A stretch of 64,000 nucleotides of DNA from Gymnothorax reevesii. Taxonomy: Eukaryota > Chordata > Actinopteri > Anguilliformes > Muraenidae. The notes under the pieces were generated by a model. The model did no database searches. It saw only the letters and a program-made list of their open reading frames with translations, and was not told the origin of the DNA. Positions 54,101 to 63,100 of the stretch are shown one piece after another. The position numbers and the translations under genes are program-made. The stretch covers positions 46,474,501 to 46,538,500 of the forward strand of contig CM056573.1 of the NCBI GenBank assembly GCA_029721435.1, given 5' to 3'. Position 1 is the first letter of the stretch. Every line of letters begins with the position of its first letter.

Positions 54101-57100
54101 ATAAAATCTAAGACCATGAAGATGTTTGGGTGAGGAATCTGCTAATAAACATAATTTGTTGTTGACATGAGCATTGAACATGAATTCTGCGAAACCTCAG
54201 TCCTCCAAATATACACAAGTGACATGTGATGAAGCTCAAATTCACTGATGTGTCCTTCATATGAAGCAGGACAGAAGAAGAAGAGCAGTGCTGTAATTTC
54301 AGCAGGGAGGGGACCGGGAACAGAAAAGGGGGACACAGCAAAAAACCCAGTGTTAATTTGGTTCAAATAGAGTTTATCTTCTGAGTCCAAGATGGCTGGG
54401 ATGCACTCTTGTAAACTCAATTGGAGTTGAATTGACTCTGGGACTCCTTATACTGTGTAAAAGAGACATGTGATTTCTGCTTTTTACTTTGCTGAAAGGT
54501 CTAATGGATAAAGACTGAAAAGTTTAAGTGGGTCACAAAGAACAGTAACAGGGGAGCATCAAAGAGTCAGTGTAAAAAGGAAGTGCACCGAAACCTACCA
54601 GCAGGACGTCTAAGACCCAGGGGTGATAAACAGTGGCAGTACAAAATGGTGGAAACAGTGGAAACGACAAACCTCATTGGTAACAATTTTTCACAGTGTC
54701 AAGGCACCAAACTCTGTTTGATATTAAGCTAATTTAAAACACTAAAAGATTACAAAATTTTTGTTCGTCAACCTTTTTTTAATGTTACACGCTTTCATCA
54801 GATTATTTCATAGCGGGTAATCAATCCATGAAGTCATGCAGGAAAAATTAACTCAAATATAGTCCAGTTCAGCTATCAGTGAAAATAGGAAAAAAAATGA
54901 TGGTAAGACTATAACAAGACTAGGTGCACCTACTATATCTTCCCCGCCGGCCGACCATTCGTTGAACTTCTTCCCCACAGGCCAGCCAATCGTTGAACTT
55001 GATCGCTCACTCAGTCAGTCAGTCAGTCAGTCAGTCAGTCACTCACGCAGTAACTCAGACAGCGACATTCGAGTCTATAAAAAAGAATGAAATAGCTTTA
55101 ATACTTTCTCACTTTCAGGACAAAGCTCTCCTCGGGCTGCAGGTGAAGTTCCAGGGTAGTCTCTCTCACTGCCTGCTCAAATTCTGGATCTCTCTTCCTC
55201 TGTATCTCCAGAGCTGGGAATAGGTCCCCGATCAGGCCCATGAAGATGGGCACGTCATCGGTCACTATCTTCGGCAGGTTGAAGTCCCTGAGGGCACGCA
55301 TCAGTACCTGCAGGACAAGGGCACTTCTGTGTCAGATGGGTTTGATTCTGTGCAGGAGAACTACTGTCCAACTGCCTTTGAGTGTTGGCTGACTGGCCAG
55401 GGGTGCATTTCCCAAAATCACAGATGCTAACTTACTACAACCCCAATTCCGAAATAGTTGGAACAAAGTGTAAATTGAGAATAAAATCACAACGCAATGA
55501 CTTTGAAATCACACCAGACAGTATTTTATTCACAATAGAACAGAGATAATGTAGCAAATGTTGAAACAGTGAAATTTTACAATTTTATCCACAAAATGAG
55601 CTCATTTCAAATTTGATGGCTGCTACAGGTCTCAAAAAAGTTGGGACAGGGGCCTGTTTACCATGGTATAGCATCCCCTCTTCTTTTTAACATTGAGTGG
55701 AGGCGTCTGGGCATTGAGGAGACAAGTTTCTTGAGTTTAGCCATTTCAATTTGATTCCACTCTTGTCTGATACAGGCTTCCAGCTGCTGGAGACTTTTGG
55801 GTCTCTATTGACAGACTTTTCGTTTATTTATGCACCAAATGTTCTCAATCAGTGAAAGATCGGGACTGCAGGCAGGCCAGTTCAGGACACGGACTCTTCT
55901 ACTGCAAAGTCATGCTGTTGTAATAGCTGCAGTATGTGCTTTCGCATTGTCTTGTTGAAATACTCAAAGCCTTCCCTGGAATAGATTTCATCTGGAGGGG
56001 AGCATATGTTGCTCTAAAACCTTTATATACCTTTCAGCATTCATGGTGCTTTTTAAAACATGCAAGTGTCCCCCACCATATGCACTAATGCATCCCCATA
56101 TCATCACAGATACTGGCTTTTGAACTGAACGCTGATAACAGGAGGGGTGGTCTCTCTCCTCTTTAGCCTGGAGGACACGACGCCCATGATTTCCAACAAG
56201 AATGTCAAAATTGGACTTGTCTGACCACAGGACACTTTGCCATCGTCCATTTAAAATGAGCCTTGGCCCACAGAACACGGCAGCGCTTCTGGATCATGCT
56301 CAACAATGGCTTCCTTTTTGCATGATAGAGTTTTAGGTGGCATCTGTGGATGGTGCGGCGGACTGTGTTTACAGACAGTGGTTTGTTGAAGTATTCCTGG
56401 GCCCATTTAGTAATGTCAATGACAGAATCATGCTGGTGAGTGACGCAGTGGCATCTGAGGGCCTGAGGATCACGGGCATCCAGTAAAGGTCTACAGCCTC
56501 GTCCCATACGCATAAAAATGATTTTTACAGTTTCTCTGAATCTTTTGATTATGTTATGCACTGTTGATGATTGCCTTTGCAATTTGACATGGAGGAACAG
56601 CCGCAATTTTTTTACGCAAGCCTTCACAGGTTGTAGAGCCTCTGGCCATCTTTACTTCTGAGAGACTCTCTAAGACATTCCTTTTGTAGCCAATCATGTC
56701 ACTCACCTGATGCTAGTTAATTTAACTAGAGCACTCGGCAACCGAGTACATGTATCCCCCGAAGACCCCCCAGTTGGGCCCAGATGGTCCCAGAGTACCC
56801 AAAATCAATAGTTGTGTTGTGAACTTACCATAATACATGTCCCTGCGAAATCTGGAAAAGAATCGGTGCACTTATATGGGCTGCAGAGTGTTCACAAGAA
56901 AATCTCTGCGGAGGCGGACGCGTGACGAGGCCAAATCCATAGCATCCTCCGAACTCGTTCGGGGGATACAACTAGGAATATCCCCGAACGCCCCCAATCC
57001 TCCAATTCCCAAATCCTTGAATAGACCTTGAATAGACTTTCATTTGAACTTAATTTCAGGTCAATCGGACAAATGGTTCTGAAGATATGGCCAAAATGGT

Positions 57101-60100
57101 AATTTTCCATCATGAACCATACAGGTATGATGTCATCATGTGACGCGTTGTGAGGTCATGACCTTGCAGTTGCACATAGTTTCATGTCAATTGGAGAAAT
57201 AGTTCCAAAGATATAGCAAAATTGGTGAATTTTATGTGACAAAGCTCCACCTTGAGTCAAAATTTTGAACCAAACAGGTATAATGTCATCGTGGGACACA
57301 TCCTTCGGTCATGACCTTTCATTTTCACTTGATTTGAGGTCAATCGGACAAATATTTCCAGAGATATGATAAAAACAGTGATTTTTTTCTGCTTTTGGCC
57401 CCTGACCAAAATTTTGGCCAATCTAGAAATTTTAAATTGTCCAAATTTGAATCAGTTCTTCCTCTTTATGATACTTACTTATAAGCAAAACTTGGAATTT
57501 CTAATTGAAACATTACTGCAGTTATCGCGTTAACACGTAAATCAGTTTTTGGCCCCTGGTGGCCAATCTAGAGATTGTAAATTGTCCAAAATCGAATCAG
57601 TTCTTCCTCTTTATGATACTTACTTAAGTGCAAAACTTGAAATTTGTAATTGAAATATTACTGAAGTTATCGCGGAACAGCGATTTTTCCAGTTTTTGGC
57701 CCCTGGTGGCCAATCTAGAAATGGTAAATTGTCCAAAATCAAATCAATTCTTCCTCTTTATGATACTCACTTAAATGCAAAACATGGAATTTCTAATTGA
57801 AGTATTACTGCAGTTATCGCATTAATACGTAAATCAGTTTTTGGCCCCTGGTGGCCAATAAAGAAATCGTAAATTGTCCAAAATCGAATCAGTTCTTCCC
57901 CTTTATGATACTTACTTATGTGCAAAATTTGAAATTTGTAATTGAAGTATTACTGAAGTTATCGCGTTAACACCTAGTGCGGCGGCGGCGGTCGGACCAA
58001 AAACATAATATCCTCGGGAAAGCCATTCGGCGTTCGGGGATATAATTACTTGCTAAATGTTCTTTCAGCTGATTCTCTTATATATTAATTGCTTTTTCAG
58101 CCCTTTTTTTTGCCTGTGTCCCAAATTTTTTGAGACCTTTTTTGTGGATAAAAATGTAAAATGTCTCAGTTTCAACATTTGAAAAGTTATCTGTGTTCTA
58201 CTTGTAATGTGGATATAGGCCACTGGATGGCAGTATTTACCTTTTTTTTGTTACGCTCAGACTGGAGCTAGTTTTGGGCATGTTTCGGGCATGTCTGAAA
58301 CAAGTCCCAGAGAAAAGAAAAAAAGTCTAAAAGGTGGGAGGGGTCTGCAAAAGAGTATATAAAGGGGAGAACTGAGACAGTAAAGTGGTAGGAGAAATTG
58401 CAAGAAGAAGGACACATGTGACCAGACCTGTCATTCTGTTCAAGTAAATAACATATTGGCTCATGTGATCTGAAAGTCATTGCATTTATTCTCAATTTAC
58501 ACTTTGTCCCAGCTATTTCGGAATTGGGGTTGTAGTTGGACTCATTGATTGTGAATTGATGAACTATGTAAGTTGCTAACTTAGCAACTATGCTTTAGGG
58601 AAATGCAAGCCAGGTTGTGTAAAAGAATCGGGTCTTCACCAGAATAAAATACTATAAGCTACAGCTTTATTCAGCCATAACATCAAGAGGGACCATTATT
58701 AGTGTTCAGTAGGCTCTGGGATTAATTTCTTTATATGGGGAAAGCTTATCTGCAGCCCTAGCATACAGTAACCTTTTTACACAGAAAAAGATGAAAAATG
58801 CATAGCCAGAACTCCGCGAAGCAACCTTTTGGATAATTAGACTGCCTCACACTGTACCAAAAAGTAAAAAAAAAACACACGCTCAACCCTCAAAAACGTA
58901 GAATGGCTGCTGAATCCACAAGAAATAATAAAGTAAAAAAATGTACACACCGTACCATTGCTAGGCCAGTTTTTCAGGGCTCCACATAACAGAACGCTGG
59001 CACCCTAACAGAGCTACATACAGTTATGTTCAGGCAGTGAATCCCAATTCCTATTTGGAAGAAAGTTGCCAACAGTGCTGTCAGTAAGACTAAACATCAA
59101 ATACATTCGAAAGATTTTTACAGTTCAAATTAAATTTCCTTGATAGGACCCCATACTTTTGTTGATTGTACCTTCAAGCTCATTAAACAAGTGGCTCATT
59201 TTATTCCTTCACTTTGCCGCTCGTGTTGGTGGTGGAGCTACACAGTGTATGGGCGCTCACCTGGTCCTCAGGTCGGGTCCTGTCTCCACGCTTCAGCGTA
59301 CCCGCCACTACCAGGACGGACTTGACCGCTCTCAAACCCCAATCGTAGTGGTCCTAATATGAAGAGGAAGGCACAAGCTCTCAGCACGGTACTCAACCAA
59401 CAACGAGGTATAGTGACCATTACATGTATGAGCCACAACTCAGTGAATTAAGTGAATGTTCAAACAACTGCATGGCAAATATGGAAGCATTCATGCAGGA
59501 AACCAATTATTCAACTGCTTTACTTTAATACTGAGAGAGCTGACAATAAAATGGCCCTTCACTTGCCCCTAACATTGCAAATCATCAGATATTCTGAGAC
59601 ACAATCAACCAGCACCTGATTGGACAGGAGCTCTCTGCAGAGGGAGTAGAGTGTGATGAACTTCCTTGCCAGGATGCGAGCTTCCTGAAAGCCCTCAGCC
59701 ACAAGCATGATCTCACAGATGAGCTGGACGTCAGGCACCACCATGGCACAGGGCCTGGGCAGAGAGAACAGTGAAGTGACCAGAGCGGTTCATGGATCTG
59801 TGCTGCTGAGGCTTGCGATCAGTGCTTGAATTGGAATAAAAAAGATGGCAGTACTCTGAATCAGCAGTTCCGAAAGACCAAAACCGTACTGTAGAACCGC
59901 ATTACACTCCGCCCCAACCCAGCAGACACCACTGCATATCTTAACTAGTATTACTTAAGCTCCCACATTCTCAATTTACAAGTAGATCTTTGATAATGTC
60001 ATGAGAAATTATGAATTTAATTCCAAATAACTAACATTCTTGTGAAATATTACATTTGTTGATATTGACAAAGTTTTGTTGAACAAAATAAGACTAGCTA

Positions 60101-63100
60101 TAACAGAACTACAGCTTTCGCAAAACGGTTGTCAAAATGGTACATGGTATGAGAATATTCCACTCAATAGAATCATTTTATTTGTAGTGTAAAATGCTTT
60201 TTACAGAAATCAGGCCATTTCCAAACAAGCCATTTTTAGGAGGTGAACCAATATGCATATAATTATGGACTGAGTAGACAATTAAATTACTAGGCAGAAT
60301 GAGGCATGTAACATGGCAGAACAGATTTTTATAAGTCCAATGTTAATAGACAGGCAAGCCTACACAGGTCAATGATGTAGAATACAAACCAACTGAATAA
60401 TGGACAATCATCAGTGTTTCACACAGGTTCATAGGTTACTTGTGGTGGTGGCTGTTCAAACTAAGTGCATCAAAAACAGTCATGTGTGGAAAAAACCGTA
60501 CCCACCCCACAAGAAGCATTGTTTGACGAGCACATTCGTTGTTCTTACAGAAATAAATTTGGGTCGTTGTCTGGGGAAAATCACTTTAGTTTCGCCGTGT
60601 TCACACGATTAAGCCAAGCCAACGTCCTGGAAATCCTACTGTTTTCAGATACAAGTGACGACTAGCTAAATAAAGATTTTGGAATGCTCTGTATGCACGT
60701 AAATTTGCGGGATGCGGTAAAATGTTGCATTTTGGGTAGACGTGTCTTTATAAAATAATATATAATAGGCTTGAATTTCACTTGCCGTTCTTATGAACTA
60801 CATAAGAACTACAACGGAAATGGGTTTTTTTAAATATTGGAATGCACACATGGGGAAGACTGTATGGTTGTCTTGCGCATATAAAAATAAATCAAACACT
60901 GCTTAAAAAGAAAAAATAAATTACCGCACAGACCGTAATTTGCAGCCACAATATGCGTGCCGAGGCGTGTCAAAAGGTGACGGTACGCTGTAGGGTGCCG
61001 TAAGAAGTTACGGTGTGCAGAGCAGTAAAAATCAGAAGTGGCGGTACTGCGTACCGGTGAGAACTGGCCCATTTCAAGCACTGCTTGCGATAGAACAGAA
61101 CCCACCTAAAGAGAGCCTTGAGATTCTCAGGCAGCTCAGTCCGACCCGCGTAGCCAGGATTCATGGTGATGAAGATCCCCACGGAGGGCTTCAGAGAAAT
61201 TTCTTCTTCTAGGAACAGAAACCTGAGGATGACGATGGGAGGAAGAAACTGACTGAAAAGAAAGTTATGGGTGGATAGCAGAACATGAGGTGCCGTGCTG
61301 GACATTACAAGCCTTTTGAAGTCTTAAGAAGGCAAAAAGCCCTTGAAATCACTTAAAAAATGAATAAACTTTTTGACTTTGGACCCTTTTAAATTCCAAT
61401 TATTCATCATGATATTGTATGTTAAAAACCCATTATTTTTCAAATCCCTGGGATTATTTTAAGAATGTATAAAGGCAGAGCCAAAAAAAAAAATTCAGTT
61501 TCTTTGTTCCGAAAAAATTTCAAAGCATATTTGTATGATAAAATGCAATACATATCTGGACATATCCTGAAGCAAGTCTTATCAACTCCCCTGGATTATG
61601 AAAATAGATTGGCTCCCAATACAAGATCTACATTTGACTTATAGTTAATCATTGAATGTGAATCTGACATTCATCTGAGGTTCAGAAATCTTGGGAAAAT
61701 CAGCCGGAGCCCATATATCGATGAATGCTGCATATATTATGTCTTCATGCAAGAAGCAGGAATGTCAAGCACCAAATTATTTTGCGCTTGAAGATCAAGC
61801 TTACATGAGCTTCAAATGCTTCACCTTTTTTTCTTATTGCGAATAGCGTCCTGGATGGTTTTCACTTGCACTGCGACCACAGACAGGACCTCCACTGCGA
61901 TGCGGTTGAACTCGTCAAAGCAGCCCCAGGCCCCGGTCTGAGCCAGACCCTTATAGATGTTTCCTATAGACTGAAGGTTCAAACACCATATCACTGAGAG
62001 GGGACATTTGAATCAGTGCTGCAGTTCTGCACAAACTCACTCTTTCCAGATGATATGACCACTGCATTTTTATGGCGCCATTACTGGTTTGTTAGCAAGA
62101 CTACTCCATTTCGTGGCTCACACACCATGCATTTTTACAATTTGTAGCTTTTGCACAGAGCCTTTCCAATGTAATATTCACAGCTCCAATGTAATATTCA
62201 CGACGACGACGACGACGAACGACGGACAAACGGGCCATGACATAAGCTCATCTGACTTCGTTGTCAGGTGAGCTAATAAAAATGTTCAGTACAACGCCAC
62301 CTCACTCATGAAAACATTTACATTGGACAAATAAATGTGCAGCGGCGCAGATGGGGTGAGACAGAGATTGGGCCTCTGCAGGATTAAAGTTCCATTTATG
62401 GTATGCCACATCTGAATCAGCTGAGCGTTCCTTCTTCATTCTGAATTCAGATGGTTTAAAATATTAACCCCATTGCACAGAATACAAATAATGGCAATTT
62501 TTTTTCCTGTTGTGTGAGCTTATTTAGGCTTCATAACTCAATATTTGTGTCACATAGACTGAGGAAAATTATTCCAGTGAAGCAGAATAATTGATGAATT
62601 CAATTTTGGACGTCACAGACGCCAGCGTCTATATCTGTGCAACGAGGTTTTAATACCAAAGAGAGTAACTTCCCAGATGAGTTGTGCACACGCTGAGGGT
62701 AATTTTCTTAGGCAAGCCACCCTTTGGAAGATTCCCCACTATTCAAAGATTTCTCCTTCAGGAAACAGGGGATCTCACTGTGGTCCGCTGGAGTCTCAGA
62801 GCCTCATAAAAAGTCTTTCTTTTCAACGATTCCAGACTTCATTTCCAGACTTATATGCTTCAACAACATCTCTTCCAGAATTTATTTTCATCGCGGCACA
62901 GGATCTTTTAATTCAGGTTAAAGTTAAACAGGGTTGGTATAAAACCTGGGGGTTTCTCGTCTAGTCTAATTTTGCCCAATTATCAAATGAATTGGTAAAT
63001 CAGCTGCTAGAATAACCAGGGTGGCAACCAAGGTTACTTTTTCCACACAGGTTTACTTAGTGGTGGATAACTTTTTTCCTTATTAACAAACATTTAAAAA

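Larger units (their letters stand above)
55438..58532 (-). mobile_element. Tc1/mariner-like transposon with nested insertion
   Basis: Inverted ends CAACCCCAATTCCGAAATAG and their inverse at 58513-58532, with TA target sites on both sides (55436-55437, 58533-58534). The minus strand encodes a recognisable but broken transposase at about 55990-56650: [34 protein letters not shown], then [20 protein letters not shown] and [12 protein letters not shown] in other frames. A Helitron-like element (56726-58040) interrupts the part 5-prime of the transposase. Without it the element is about 1.78 kb. Confidence 0.93.
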
